A DNA stretch of 64,000 bases from Papilionanthe hookeriana x Papilionanthe teres (lineage: Eukaryota > Streptophyta > Magnoliopsida > Asparagales > Orchidaceae): the NCBI GenBank assembly GCA_022702705.1, contig CM040427.1, positions 17,197,625 to 17,261,624 on the forward strand. Reading direction: 5' to 3'. Both the position numbers and the translations under genes were made by a program. The notes below the pieces were generated by a model, which saw nothing but the letters and a program-made list of their open reading frames with translations, was not told the origin of the DNA and did no database searches. Of this stretch, positions 37,063 through 48,659 are shown in pieces (position 1 is the first letter of the stretch; every line of letters starts with the position of its first letter).

Positions 37063-37644
37063 GTTTTTTTTCTCTTTTCTCTCTTATCTCTATTCTTTCT
37101 CGAGACGAGACGACAGAGGACGAATGAAGGATCTTCGATCGGACATTCGTAGATTTAAACAACACCTATAGGGCGTCGAGGTCGTCGTTTGGTACGACAT
37201 AAACCCTCACATTATCTTTTAGGACTCAGTACGATCGTATATCGTACGATATAAGTCCTAAACTGTTTAGGATTCCGAGGTTGTCGTCTGGTACGACATA
37301 AACCCTCTCATATTTTTGGGTCATTTACATATGACATGTAGATATAAATCCCAAAACATCTAAATAATTTGCAAGATTGAAATATAAATATAACTTCACT
37401 TTCAAAGATGTAAAGCCCAACTATAGGTTAGTTTGAGATGTCACTGAAGCTCCTTCAGTATCTTCGACATCTCCTACTTTTCATACCTTTGGATTATGAG
37501 AATAATTGTTCCATATTGAACCATTCCCTTTGATTCTCCTACAACCAATCGTGGAAACTTGAACGTTGAAATTCTTGAAGACGAAGCCTATGATCCTTAT
37601 CGAGAGTTTTCTTAGGTGACTTCGGTTGCTTAAGATGTAATTAA

Positions 37645-37721
37645 CTATAGGGGCTTGCCTCTATAGGGAATTAGGAACCCAGATTAATCTAAACCCTGCC
37701 TAATATGTACATTAGACAGGG
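37645..37721 (+). other. U5 stem-loops in the solo LTR
   Basis: CTATAGGGG and CCTCTATAG pair around CTTG (37645-37666). CCCTGCCTAAT and ATTAGACAGGG pair around ATGTAC (37694-37721) with one mismatch. Compared with 3254-3331, the second stem has changes on both arms that keep several pairs. Confidence 0.6.
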
Positions 37722-38013
37722 GAATTTGTCAGCTATAAAATACGCGGACCAAAATAGAGTCATAAACTTTTAAGTTTAGATAGTTAAGCTCTACTAACAA
37801 GTGGTACGCTCATCTTTTGGGATGATGTGTCACTTGTGGTATTGTGCTCAACTATTTAAACTATTTGACATATGAGGTCTATTTGGTCTCGTTATTTTCA
37901 AAATAAAATATATCATCATTTAAAAAAAATAATAAAAAAAAATACTTTACCTATTACATCATATTAAATTTTCAAATTTTATTTTCAAAAAGGAAAAATT
38001 AGCCGACATCTTC

Positions 38014-38395
38014 CTACCACACCAACAACACACCAACAATATCACCACCAACACCACCATCAACTCATTGCAACCATGCTGCCATCACTATAAAATCACT
38101 ACCACAACCGAATTAAGCATGACCAAGCAACCATAATTTCGGGCAACCACCACGAAATTACAACAATAATTTAAGGAAACCACCATAATCCACCACTATA
38201 ATATCACCACCAAAATTTTCGGCAACCACATGTTCATGCAAATCCAAAAGTATTCATTACAACATCACCACCACAAAATCACAAGCACTATTTTGCGTAA
38301 ACACCACAAACTCACAACCACTACCAATTGTATAACACCATCAATCAAATAAAGCACAAAGCACAAAAGAGTGAAAAAAACCAAATTCCCAACCT
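38014..38395. repeat. ACC/CAC-rich tract, right part
   Basis: This is a continuation of the tract at 30985-31402, with units such as ACCACACCAAC, ATCACCACCA and CACCATCA, fading after about 38350. The solo LTR separates the two parts. Confidence 0.8.
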
Positions 38396-38559
38396 CAAAG
38401 CTTCAAACCATAAATGAGAAAGCCACAAATCGCATTGAGAAAGCCATAAATAAAAAATTTAACTCCAAACCACAAATATACAGTAGATAATATTGTTGGA
38501 GAACGTAGAGCACAATAACCAAACAAAGCTGAAGATCAGAGGGAAGAGGAAAAGGAGAG

Positions 38560-38700
38560 TAAAGACAACCCCTTGCCATTGGAGAGAGGCACGAGAGAGG
38601 TGTTACTTTAGGGCAGAAGAAGCACAAGAGAGGGGAGAGCAAGACACGAGAGAGGGGAGACGGGAGAGGGGAGAGGGGAGAGGGGAGAGCGAGGTAGCAA
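38560..38700. repeat. GA-rich minisatellite
   Basis: GAGAGGGGAGA-type units repeat, most regularly at 38640-38690. Open frames crossing it on both strands reflect composition, not a gene. Confidence 0.8.
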
Positions 38701-38744
38701 CATAATAAAATCACAAAGAAACGTAATAAAATCACCAAGAGACG

Positions 38745-38830
38745 TGAGTCGTGGGATTGAACCCGTGGCCCACGTTTTACTTAGCTTATCCCAAAAAGCT
38801 ACCTCATTGAAGATTTCAATAAGATATTCT
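38745..38830 (-). mobile_element. Possible tRNA-derived SINE fragment
   Basis: On the minus strand GGGCCACGGGTTCAATCCCAC contains GTTCAATCC, a match to the RNA polymerase III B-box consensus GWTCRANNC. TAGCTTTTTGGG about 30 bases before it resembles an A box weakly. No clear 3' tail or target duplication was found. It could also be a degraded tRNA-like sequence. Confidence 0.3.
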
Positions 38831-39059
38831 GAAGTTTTTAAAATGCACCACAACAAAAGTGCTTCCCCAAACGGGCCCTTAAATGTAATTCACTATGATA
38901 GAAAAATAATTATATTTTCAAACATAATAGTAAGAAAATGAATCATGAAATACATGTGATTTGGGAGAGGCAAGGCATAATAGCGAGTGGGAAGAAAAGG
39001 AAATTTCTAGAATAGCACTAGAGAAGAATAAACAGTTTCTAGTCTTAATATATATATAT

Positions 39060-40220
39060 AATTACTTTGATATAAATGTTTGGGAGTTGGGTAATGTGGA
39101 TATAAATTTTTGGTGTGATAATTGGACAATGGTCAGTTCTCAAAGTATTTTTTTCCACTTAGTAGCAATAATAATGATAATGTTTCGATATTTTGGTGCG
39201 GGGATGTGTGGAACTGCTTAAAGCTCCAGAACCTTGTCGGATGAATATAATTTAACATATTTCTTTTGATAGATGTAGAAAGGATTGTATTATATTGAAA
39301 TGAGCCGTGGGTAATTCTATCTCTAATTGTATTTCTAAATATTTTATCGTTTTGATGTGGTGGATGGTTATGCTGAAATTTGGAACACAATGTTAAAACA
39401 TTTGCATGTTTTTATTTTTTGTGTGGTGTCTTAAATTTAAATTTATGCTTATGCATGATATTCTTAGGTTGAAAAGGCTTAATTTTCTCTTCTTACATTT
39501 ATTATTTTGATGTCAATTTACTTTCTTAGTATGGCTTGATATGGTCAACTGTTTTAATGTTTTCTTTGCTTGAGTTGGTTATGATTCATGGATCAATGCT
39601 TAGCCAATTGGATTTGGCAGGATAATGCAAGTCATCTGCAAAGCTTAGTTCCTTTTATATATTGTTGGTTCATTTGGACGGAAAGAAATAATAAAAAAAT
39701 ATGGATATTTACATTAAAGCTTTTATTTAAAAAATGCTTAAATTTAATAGGTGCAAAGCATATAGTATTTCAAGCCTACTGCATATTAAAGGGAAGATAG
39801 GAATACTTTGTGATCCTTCTAGCCACTCCATTAGCTTATTCTGAATTTGATTGGTAATTGGTCCAAGCCAAAATTTTCCTACTATCATAATTAATGTTCA
39901 TGATTGTTTTGTCATGTGCTTGATTTATTCTGTTTCAACGTGCACTCCCATACCAACTTCCATTTTGAAGTATTAGCAATTTTATACTGTTTGATGGCAA
40001 CAAGTAAGTGTGGTATGTTTTGTCTACAAATTGAAACAAATTTGATAGACTTTAATATTTACAATAATATTTTTATTTTTCATTAGTTTTGTATACATAT
40101 TTGGAAGAAAGTTTCTATTATTTTTCAGGTTAGATGGGCACATTACTACAAATAAAGAGAACAAGCTAGCTGAACACTTAGCTAAATGGGGCGCCACCTC
40201 AAATTCCATTTAGATTGGTT
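39060..40220 (+). pseudogene. LINE 3'-end remnant with RNase H-like domain
   Basis: VWELGNVDINFWCDNWTM (39080-39133) matches the W..G.G..I.FW.DNW motif in the C-terminal part of plant L1-type LINE reverse transcriptases. YCWFIWTERNNKKIW (39660-39705) matches the WF.W..RN segment. FEVLAILYCLMATSKCGMFC (39963-40022), then IETN, matches the E and D helices of the RNase H-like domain. NKLAEHLAKWG (about 40160-40195) matches its C-terminal NK.AD.LA..G. Many stops and shifts are present. The order and strand agree, so one decayed LINE is likely. Confidence 0.6.
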
Positions 40221-40954
40221 ATTTGTCATTCTCTAGAAGCTGTTCGTCTTATTTTCTTGATCGAAGCTTCTTTCCAACTTTTAAAATAGTTTACTGACAT
40301 GTTTGAAAGTTTTTGAAGCATTTTATTACATTTGTCTTATTCTAGGTGAATGTCTCATAAATTTTATATAAGTTCTATTTTCAGTTAGCTGGAACTTTCA
40401 ACTGACTTTTGTAATTTTTTTACTTGTAGCAATAAAATTTCCTCCACGTTTTTTAAGGGTATATATATATCAAGTTCTACTGGAGAAGCATTTGAGATTT
40501 GATGGATTGAATTCTGTTTAAATATTAAACATTGATCGTAATTTTCTTAAAACTATTCAAATATTATTTCAATCAATTTTGATTGTGACCTAACCTTTGC
40601 CATATAATAAATTATAATTTATTATATTTTTTAAAAAATAAATAATTAATATACTCCATAAATTTCACTTCGACGAGCTATAAAATTAAATAATAAATAC
40701 GCAGCAGTTTCATGATCGCCCTCCCCAGTTCCCATCAACACTCGCGCCAGAAAAATTATTAGGTGCGCTCCCGACGAACACTTTCCGCATACACTCATTC
40801 CTGACCCTTCGATCCCAAGCCGCTGCCCTCCAAAGGCAGATCGAACGGTACAGCGATCAGCACGGCGGACGGACTTGAGGTTATTTTGGTAATTTCGTGT
40901 CCGGCAATTATCATTTGCTTAAAATAAATTATGGCCTCGAGTCCGCAGATATAA

Positions 40955-40962
40955 CCACGTGG
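40955..40962 (+). promoter_or_regulatory. G-box in the host-gene promoter
   Basis: CCACGTGG is a perfect palindromic G-box, the core ACGT element bound by bZIP and bHLH factors. It lies just upstream of GA-rich sequence that looks like the 5' UTR of the host gene. Light, stress or abscisic-acid control would be inference. Confidence 0.5.
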
Positions 40963-40974
40963 TGCCGGGCGCAT

Positions 40975-41123
40975 AAAGTGGTACAGAGCAGAGTGGAGGA
41001 AGAGGGAGTGAGAGAGAGAAAGGGGGAAAGGGGCAGCTGAAAAAAGGGTAAAGACGAAGGGGAAAGTGGTTCAGGAATCGCCGAGACGATTCTGTATCCT
41101 TCTCGCGTGGGTTGGATCCGCTG
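40975..41123 (+). other. Predicted untranslated first exon of the host gene
   Basis: GA-rich leader sequence ends at GATCCGCTG followed by the donor GTAAAT at 41124. GA/CT-rich 5' leaders are common in plant genes. The start is approximate because no clear TATA box is present. It would splice to the exon starting at 42812, after an AATTTCAG acceptor. Confidence 0.5.
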
Positions 41124-42811
41124 GTAAATCGGGAAAGGAGGTATTTCTTTGATGCTAATGTTGCAATCTTTAGTTGAAAGCTTGAAATTTGTGGAGTAAT
41201 TTGCCTTCTTACTTGCCTGAGTTAGCTTGTAGTCTTTGTTTGCTGTAATGCAGTAGAAGAAGCTGCAAGCATTTTGTTTTTTTTTTGTTAGTGATACTGT
41301 TTTCGAGTATTGGGATTTTGGTTTTCTTATGCTGTATTTGTTGTAACCAATTTCTATTTCTTCGATTTTATTTTTACTGTTGCATTGCATTGGTGCGGGT
41401 TCGGCTTTTGGCTTCTGTCCGATTTATCCTTCTCTTTTTTTAGTTGATGGATTTACTCTTTCTCTTTTAGGTCTTGTTATTTCTGTTTTAATCTGTCTTT
41501 TAGTACTTAGCCTAGGTTATGTCATTGCAGAGGAAGAGAAAACCCAAATCTTGAGGCATTTTCACGGAAGATAAGGTGTTTCGTTGTTCATAGAATAATG
41601 AAATATATTTGAGTTAGCAGGATGTGATAGTTCTTCTGTTGCTTCATCAAGATGAGGGAGAAGATATGAGAGTTGATGTTATACTATTATATCTGAACTG
41701 CAAGCTCTGATCTTGTACTGCTTTATAGCATTCTCACAAAAACAAAGATAAAATATAAAAAATAAAAAAATCGTGATGTGGAAGGTGAGAGTTTATTTGG
41801 TGTTTTCTTTGTGCATTTTATTTTAGTTTTATGTTGAAGAGGGTAATTTATTCTGAAAGAAGAATGTGGATTGATCTTTGTTATGAAAATGAGAAGAAAG
41901 AACTCGTGGTTGTTTTACTGTTTCTTTGTATAGACCTTCCTATTTCCTGTTTATGTTTGCAATTATTTAAAATTTCACTCAAAACTTTCACTTGTGGGTA
42001 AAGGAAGGTGGCTGTATTGAAAAAAGTGGATGAAATGCTATATTTAAAGTTTGTGTGGTTAAAATGCTATATTCAATGTTTTGGGTCGTTATTATGTAAA
42101 AGCCCCTTCATTTTATTATTTTGGCAAGCATTTATGCATGTATCTGTCAAAATGATCATATTATGTAATTATCAATTAGTGATATTACGAAAGTCACATG
42201 TTTTGACTGCATTCATCAGTTCCTGTTCATGCTTTGATGAGTCAATGTGATGTACTTGTTTCTTAGTGTTCTATGCAATTCTATTGAGTAAAACTTGACC
42301 TACATTTTTTTCTTATACATTTTAATGTTCATAAGGAAGAACAAGGTATTTTACTTCAATTATGAAATTTTTCTTCAGCAGGATTGGCATCCTATTGGAT
42401 CTTAATAAGGGGTTTCACTCTGGTTACTTTTCGGTTGATTTAAAAGCCCTAGATGTTGGTGCATAAATATCTGAATATTATTTTGGGAAATTTACATACA
42501 TATAGCACAATTTACATATGTTTACATATCTAAACACTTAGAGTTTGATATTTACATTTATAGCACTCTGGTGTCATAATCCTATGCATGGAAATATGTA
42601 TTTAATTTTTGAAAATTCGATAATAGTAATATTTTTGATGTCATCTTAAAGATTTTAGTGTTATATATGTAAATATGATTGTTTGCGTGTTAGATATGTA
42701 AATACATTAGAATTGTGTGGTATGTATGTAAATCCCCCTATCATTTTTCTGTTGCTTCCATGTGCCCTTTCCTATTGAAGGTTACCTTGACATGATTCCT
42801 CTCAATTTCAG
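41124..42811 (+). other. First intron of the host gene
   Basis: The stretch is T-rich, with a GTAAAT start and an AATTTCAG end. It contains a MITE at 42485-42738 and no other gene. Short open frames such as 41380-41574 and 42008-42250 have no recognisable homology. Confidence 0.5.
42485..42738. mobile_element. MITE with terminal inverted repeats and near-perfect 9 bp target duplication
   Basis: The left end GGGAAATTTACATACATATA and the right end, reverse-complemented, GGGGGATTTACATACATACC are similar inverted repeats that continue inward with TTTACATAT(G/C)T words. Flanking TATTATTTT (42476-42484) and TATCATTTT (42739-42747) differ by one base. A 9 bp duplication points to the Mutator-like (MULE) type. 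It is 254 bp and non-coding. Confidence 0.7.
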
Positions 42812-42923
42812 ATATTTCATTCGGCGCTTTTGCGTCAAACTCCAGCCAAATCTTTTGTAAGCAATTGAATTACTTGGAGCACTTCATACATTGGATATCA
42901 ATGTGTTCAATGGGTTAAAGGAT

Positions 42924-44303
42924 ATGGATTATCTTCATGTTATGCAGGGTGAGTATATGAAAAGTATATATATTTTTTAAATTACGTGCATTTCTGTTTT
43001 GCTTTGACTTTCTGAGCATTTTTGTCTAAATGTTAGTATTGGCGTTGTAATTTATCATATTAAATCTTATGGCTTGTATGAATTCATTAGAACTTGATGA
43101 GAAATAGGATTTTGTACCCATCTTTTTTACCTATCCCTATTAGCTATTATTAGAGGCCAGCTCCTTTCGATTGACTGGATAGTTTTGCCTCGGAATGTTA
43201 TTGTCATATGTGCTATTTTTTTTAATTAATATTTGTCCTATTTATCTATTTTTTTCTTTTTTGAATGTTGTGCAATATTATTATATGATTATACATTATT
43301 ATATTTTTTTTCTGAACACGGTGAAGTTTTATGTATATATACACTATGTTGGAGCATAGCTATGTTCTTATTTTGTATTGCCAGGTCTGACTTTCTGTCT
43401 TTTTAATTTAGGCCAAAATAATGATAATGTCTCTTATTTTCTATGCAGGTTCTCTGTACAATTATTTTCTGATTTCCATATTTTTGTTTTGTGGTTTTCA
43501 AGAATCAGAATCTCAGAAAACTGAACTTCAACCTAAATCACATGTTCCTGACAAGTTTGTTTTGTCGGATCCTTCTATTGGTCTTTTTGGCCCTATTGAA
43601 ATTTCACCTTCTGCAGTCCCAAGAAATCCATATCCTGTTGAACCCCTGTCACCAATGTATCCTTCCTTTCCTAGAACTTATGAACCCGTGTTAACTGGGA
43701 AGTGCCCGGTGAATTTCTCATCAATTTTGAATATTTTGGAGAAGACTGCATCTGATTGTTCCGCACCTTTAGCAGCACTTGTTGGGAATGTTATTTGTTG
43801 TCCCCAAGTGCATAGTCTTTTGCACATTTTCCAAGGCACTTACAGCCACAAGTCTGATATGCTTGTGCTAAACCAGAGTGATTCTGATCATTGCTTTTCA
43901 GATATTATTAGCATATTGACAAGCAGAGGTGCCAACAGCACTATTCCTGAACTTTGCTCTGTAAGGCCATCAAATCTCACTGGTGGTTCGTGTCCTGTAA
44001 GGGATGTTATGGAGTTTGAAAAGGTGGTGAATTCAAGCAAGTTAATAGGTGCATGTGATACCATTGATCCGCTTACAGAGTGCTGCAGGCCTGCCTGTCT
44101 ACCTGCAATCATGCAAGCTGCATTTGCTATCTCACAAAGTAGGAATATTGATAATGAAATTTCGAGTATTTCAGGAGGTGCTACAAGTGTTGATGTTGTC
44201 AACGACTGTAAAGATGTTGTTTATGCATGGCTTTCTAGGAAACTGCCATTAGAAGCTGCCAACACTGCATTTAGGATGCTTTCTAGCTGCAAAGTTAATA
44301 AAT
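42924..44303 (+). CDS. GPI-anchored SPARK-type protein (At1g61900-like), 5' coding exons only
   Basis: Exon 42812-42948 carries ATG at 42924 (MDYLHVMQ) and donor GTGAGT. The next exon runs 43449-44303 from a CTATGCAG acceptor to a GTAAGT donor. The joint leaves a codon split after G. The first 30 residues form a signal peptide with hydrophobic core NYFLISIFLFCGF, so the protein enters the secretory pathway. Later text matches the uncharacterised GPI-anchored protein At1g61900: GNVICCPQVHSLLHIFQGTY, DSDHCFSDI, LCSVRPSNLTGGSCPV, ACDTIDPLTECC and VNDCKDVVYAWL. Cysteine pairs and N-glycosylation sites (NFS, NQS, NST, NLT) fit an extracellular SPARK-type module. The C-terminal exons, including the GPI signal, are not in the window. 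The molecular function of the family is not known to me. Confidence 0.88.
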
Positions 44304-44866
44304 GTAAGTGTACGAATGTTTTTTATTGGATCATTTTCTGTTTTAATTAGCTTGATAGTTTATTTTTGTTTGTGCTGGAACCTTTTATAGTTACAAAATA
44401 TTTAATTTTCTTTTATTTTAAAATGATTCGATTTGTAATGCTTAATTGTGTACCAGAAAAGAAAATTGTGAGGAAAATTACTCTTCAAGAATTTAGCTCT
44501 TATTTTATTTGGGTATGTAGTGCCTGAATATAAAGTCTTGCATTGCTTGTCAGAGAACTAAAGAAAATTAAAGTTTCCTTTCTTTTTTAATATTTTTATA
44601 TTCTTTATTATTCTCTTTTATGTTGTGGGCGGAAGTTCCTGCAGTTCTTACGCATCTCCTCTTGCAGTTGTGCTTATATTTTAATTCCAAAAAGAGAGGT
44701 CAGATTGTAGCATCTGTATCAGTGCTTCTGTTAATGAATTTCATTGTTTCTTCTATTGGTTGTTTTCCAGTTACATTGGAAATTTCTTTTGTTACTGGGA
44801 CTTATCTGCCGTAATTTTACACTTGGATTTCTCATGTGATATTTTGCAGGTCAGACTTGATGGTAA
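44304..44866 (+). other. Start of the following intron of the host gene
   Basis: The stretch begins with the donor GTAAGT. No continuation of the At1g61900-like protein is seen here or further on. It ends where the copia LTR begins. Confidence 0.55.
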
Positions 44867-45167
44867 TTTTAGAACAATGTAATGAGAGTTGTAATAAAAA
44901 AAATCTCAAGAATTTTCATTGTCTTCTTTGTACAAAAGGGAATGTATATATACAACTGCTAGAGGCATTATAAAATAAGAATAAATCAAAAAGAGGAGAA
45001 TAAATAATATGGGACAGTTATCCTATAGGAAAGCACATAGATTACATTCCACGTGCCTTAATTTAACAGTGTAGAGCTCAAATCTAATGACAGAGCCTTG
45101 ATGTGTGTGCCTTAATCTAACAACACAGAGCCTCATTCTGTGCCTTAAGTTCTTTCTTATCATTACA
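44867..45167 (-). repeat. 3' LTR of the minus-strand copia element
   Basis: It aligns with the right LTR through AATGTAATGAGA, CTCAAGAATTTTCATT and GCCTTAATCTAA. The outer edges are approximate because both copies have diverged. Confidence 0.75.
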
Positions 45168-45199
45168 GTATGAATAACCTGGATGGTAGAGATCTATAA

Positions 45200-45830
45200 T
45201 TCCAAGTTTGCTTATGATATTATTAAATGTCGGGTTACAGAGCCATTTGGTGTAGATTTCAGTCAGTTGATTTTTTGTGGATACATGGAGTACAAATCAT
45301 GCCACTTCTCAATTTATCTTTTATAAAGTTTCTATTAACTTTAACATGCTTGACATGAACATATTGTATAAGATTATGTGCAATATTGATGACTGATATG
45401 TTATCACAATATAATTTTATAGGCTCTTTCCATTTGATTTTTAAATTCTCTAATATAATTTTAACTCATAGAAACTCACAAATTCTCCTCAGTGATTCTA
45501 AACTCGACTTCAACTATTGATCTTGAAACTATATGTTTCTTGTTTCTCGAAGTTATGGGATTTTCTCCTAAGAATGTATAATACCCTGAAGGAGACCTTC
45601 TATCCACCAATGTTCTCACATACTTTATTTGTGTATATCCTTCAACTTATAGGGTATCGTACCTTATGTATAAAATTCTTTTTCTAGGGCTTGATTTGAG
45701 ATATTTGAGGATTCTGTTAATGGCTTGAAGATGTGTTTCTTTAGATTTATGCATGAATTGACTTACTGGACTTACTACAAATGCGAGGTCAAGACGAGTG
45801 TGAGACAATTAAATTAATTTTTTCATTAAC
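45200..45830 (-). pseudogene. RNase H remnant of the minus-strand copia element
   Basis: On the minus strand HVKHVKVNRNFIKDKLRSGM (about 45360-45300), then ICTPCIHKKST, matches the end of copia RNase H, where the polyprotein usually continues to a final motif just before the 3' LTR. Earlier fragments (about 45800-45500) fit the rest of the domain only loosely. Stops and frameshifts are frequent. Confidence 0.7.
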
Positions 45831-45849
45831 CTTTGATGTTATCCTTTAT

Positions 45850-46920
45850 CTACATCTACTCCATCAAGATCCAATTTTTACCCTAATTCAGTTAGAGTTT
45901 CACGTGAAATCCGCTCTGTCATTTCCGTCTCATTCAATATATTCATAACATATTTCTGTTAGGAGAGAAATATCACTTTTTTAGATTAAGCAACTTACAT
46001 TTTTCAAATTCTTGAACAAGTTTTTTTCCAAGAGTTTATTTTTCCTAATTGTTGTCTCCATTGTCAACATACTAAGTAATGGCTGAGATTTTACCATCAA
46101 TAGAGTGTTTTATGAAGAAAGCACGGTCTTCTTTACTTTGTTTGTGTCCAACTCCTTCTGCAGCCTTTGAAATCTGCCAAAACAAGTTTTTGGTGATTGT
46201 TTTAGTTCATATAATACGTTTTTCAATCTGCATCCACGATTCATTTCATGAGCTATCAAATCCCGTGGTGGATTCATATAGACCTTTTCTTCGACATAAC
46301 CATGTAAGAAAGTATTTTTTACATCATATTATTGTATGGTCCACCCATAATTGGCTCCGAGGGATACCAGAATACAAGTAATTTTTTTTTTGTAAGAAGA
46401 GCAAAAATGGTTTGATAATCAATCTCATTTGATTGAGTATATCATTTTGCTATTAATCTTTATATTTTTCTAGACTACAATCTACTGTGTTTTATTGTGA
46501 AAATTCATTTGCATCCTACCATTTTCATTCCTTCTAGTAATTCAGTGGTCTCTTATGTACCATTTTTTTAGTCATTCATCTCTTCTATCATGGCTTTCTT
46601 CCAATTTTTATTATCAAGTTCCCCAAATAAAGTTTGTGGAATGAAAATATGATTAGCGTTGATGTTGATTAAAAATGTTTTATAAGATAGATAGAATTTA
46701 TGAAATGAGTTGTATTGAGAGATTGAGATATAAATGAGTGGCAGTGATTTGAGTAGTGATTCCTTGTAATTGTTCCGAATTTTGAATTTGCTAGAGATCT
46801 GGGTTGGACTTGTTCCTTATATAGATTTGAAGGGGGATAATTGGTACAAGTTTTGTTTTTGAAGAATTTTTTGTTGCAAGAATCTAAAGATGAAGATATC
46901 ATAAGTTTATCAAGAGAGAA
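45850..46920 (-). pseudogene. Reverse transcriptase remnant of the minus-strand copia element
   Basis: Minus-strand fragments in copia order are: a segment matching FLHG(D/Y)...EEKVYMNPP near 46310, LKNVLYELKQSPKTCFGRFQ near 46220, FIKHSIDGKISAIT and YVDNGDNN near 46090, and an EFEKCKLLN region near 46010. The usual YVDD reads YVDN here. The ORF is split by many shifts, so it is inactive. Confidence 0.8.
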
Positions 46921-47079
46921 TTCTCCCCTTGAAGATGAGTTTGAGTGAAGAAACTATGAGTTTCATCAAATGTGAATTCTATTGAAGCGAATAACTTTCA
47001 TGTGGGGGAATGATACTATTTGTACCCTTATCGTGTGACAAAATATCGGATGAATATGCATTTGAGAGCTCTTGGGTCA

Positions 47080-47835
47080 AATTTTTCTCCATGTTTATGA
47101 ATATGAACATAAGCAATGCATCCAAAAATTTTTAGAGGGATCTTTGAGAAGTTCGTGGAATAGAACTCTCCCACATAATTTAATGGATTTTTTGAATTAA
47201 TTACTCTTGAGGGTATTTTATTGATTAAATAGGTAGTTGTTAGAACATCTCAGTATTATTTTGATTTTTGATTGTGCATGAGAAGTGTCATAGTTATCTC
47301 CAAAAGGTAACGATTTTTCTGATAATTCATTTTGTGGGAGTGATAAGCAGAAAGATTGATGGATAATAGCCTCTTTTTGAAAGAATGATGTAAATGTGTG
47401 ATTAAATAATCATGAGCTTTATCCGTTGAAAGAAAAAATGATTTTAGAGTTAAATTGATCTTTTATCATGAGTGAATATAATAAATATAGAACTAACTTC
47501 TTTTTTTATTTAATTAAATATACTGTTATCATTCGAGTGTGACATCAATAAACTTAACAAAATCAATAACTCCAGAGATATTGGTGAATATTGGTGATTT
47601 TAGAGGGTCCATGATATCATAATGAATTAATACAAAAAGGACTAAAAGATCTAAAGTTATTTTTAAGAATTGAAACACAATGATGTCTAGCACTTACATA
47701 AGTTTCGCAATAGAAGACTTTAATGTTTGTATTTACGAAGAGCGAAGGAGACATAAACAAAAAAAATTTAAAAGGATGACCTAATCTATAATGATGGATT
47801 CAGATGTCGATATAATGAGATGTAAATGAATATGA
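47080..47835 (-). pseudogene. Integrase remnant of the minus-strand copia element
   Basis: On the minus strand HYRLGHPF (near 47800) and CETYVSARHH (near 47690) form the HHCC zinc domain. GPSKITNIHQY is followed by HTRMITVYLIK near the first catalytic D. A region matching IIHQSFCLSLPQNELSEK (47390-47320) corresponds to the motif holding the catalytic E. Frame changes and stops are common. The order agrees with copia, in which integrase precedes reverse transcriptase. Confidence 0.78.
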
Positions 47836-48046
47836 TAATTGATGGATTTTTATTATGTCATATTATTAATATTTTCTATTTTTTGTATTTTCTATTATTG
47901 GTATGGCATAATTCTTTTTTTCTTCTTTTATTATGGAGAGTTATGGTTCTTGTTGTTTTTGTCATATGGGAGTCGTCCTCTATTTAATTTGTGATTATTT
48001 TCTATGAAATTGAAGAATAATAATTTATCCTTCTCCAATACTTACA

Positions 48047-48058
48047 TGGTATCAGAGA
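48047..48058 (+). other. Primer binding site of the plus-strand copia fragment
   Basis: TGGTATCAGAGA matches 11 of 12 bases of the initiator-methionine tRNA site TGGTATCAGAGC used by most copia elements. It directly follows ...TTACA, the presumed LTR end. Confidence 0.85.
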
Positions 48059-48127
48059 TTTTAAACGATGATCGGAAGTGCTTTAGGCGAAGAACAAACT
48101 TGTTTCAATTAGTCGAGTGCGAAGCTA

Positions 48128-48639
48128 CTATTTCTGTTTCTTCCTCACGAAGCTGCTTGCACCTTCGCACATGATGCTGCTTCTCCTTCGAAGTTGTGTT
48201 GTTCTTGCATTTCTTTCTTGCGAAGTTGCTTGAGCCTTCCCACATGATGTTGTTTTTCCGTCAAATCCTTTTGCGCCTTGCGCTCCTTTGAAGACACTAA
48301 CTTTGCTTTCTTTGGAAGCATCATCCAGCTTTTTCAATTGCGATGGAACTCACAATCGAAGCAGTTAGTCGTGTGACTTCTTTGAAGTTGCTTTCTTCTC
48401 CCTTCAAAGTCGTTGGTTTGTACTCTGTATTCAAAGCAGTTGTATTCTCCTCGACAAAACTTAGTTGTCGAAGAAGATGACAACAGTTGATCATGCGACT
48501 GCTTCATAGCTGCCTTTTCTCCTTCATAGCCGTTTGAACTCACGACTTGTTCTTTGTTGACATCGTATAAGTCAGTGATGACTACCGAAGTCTGAAGAAA
48601 TTCAACCACATCTATTGGCTCAAATAATTCTGAAACCAT
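48128..48639. other. Leader region of the plus-strand copia fragment
   Basis: The stretch has imperfect repeats of GAAG(T/C)TGCTT and CTTCGAAG type, giving open frames on the minus strand that look like composition artefacts. On the plus strand it precedes gag. No protein family is recognised. Confidence 0.4.
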
Positions 48640-48659
48640 TTTGCCTCATCCTACAACCC

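Larger units (their letters stand above)
31408..38008 (+). mobile_element. Solo LTR of a giant Tat-type family, 6.6 kb, with target site duplication
   Basis: It starts TGTTGACCTC and ends GCCGACA like the LTR at 15230-22721. It is flanked by identical TCTTC at 31403-31407 and 38009-38013, the 5 bp target duplication expected for gypsy integration. No internal region is present, so unequal recombination between two LTRs removed it. It shares the U5 block and the GGTACGACATAAACCCTC motif with the other giant LTRs. It shares CGGATGACGAAACGGACTGC (31855-31874) with the solo LTR at 51097-56287. Confidence 0.95.

Noticed and set aside
38403..38856. Minus-strand frames with leucine/proline/serine repeats (LPSPLSPLPSP)
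   Set aside because: They cross the GA-rich minisatellite and reflect its repeat unit.
43888..44202. 104-codon antisense frame within the host gene exon
   Set aside because: It is a shadow of the clear plus-strand coding sequence and shows no homology.
44620..44814. Open frame after the host exon as a possible next exon
   Set aside because: It begins after a TTGCAG-like acceptor but matches nothing in the At1g61900-like family, and the frame in the required phase soon stops.
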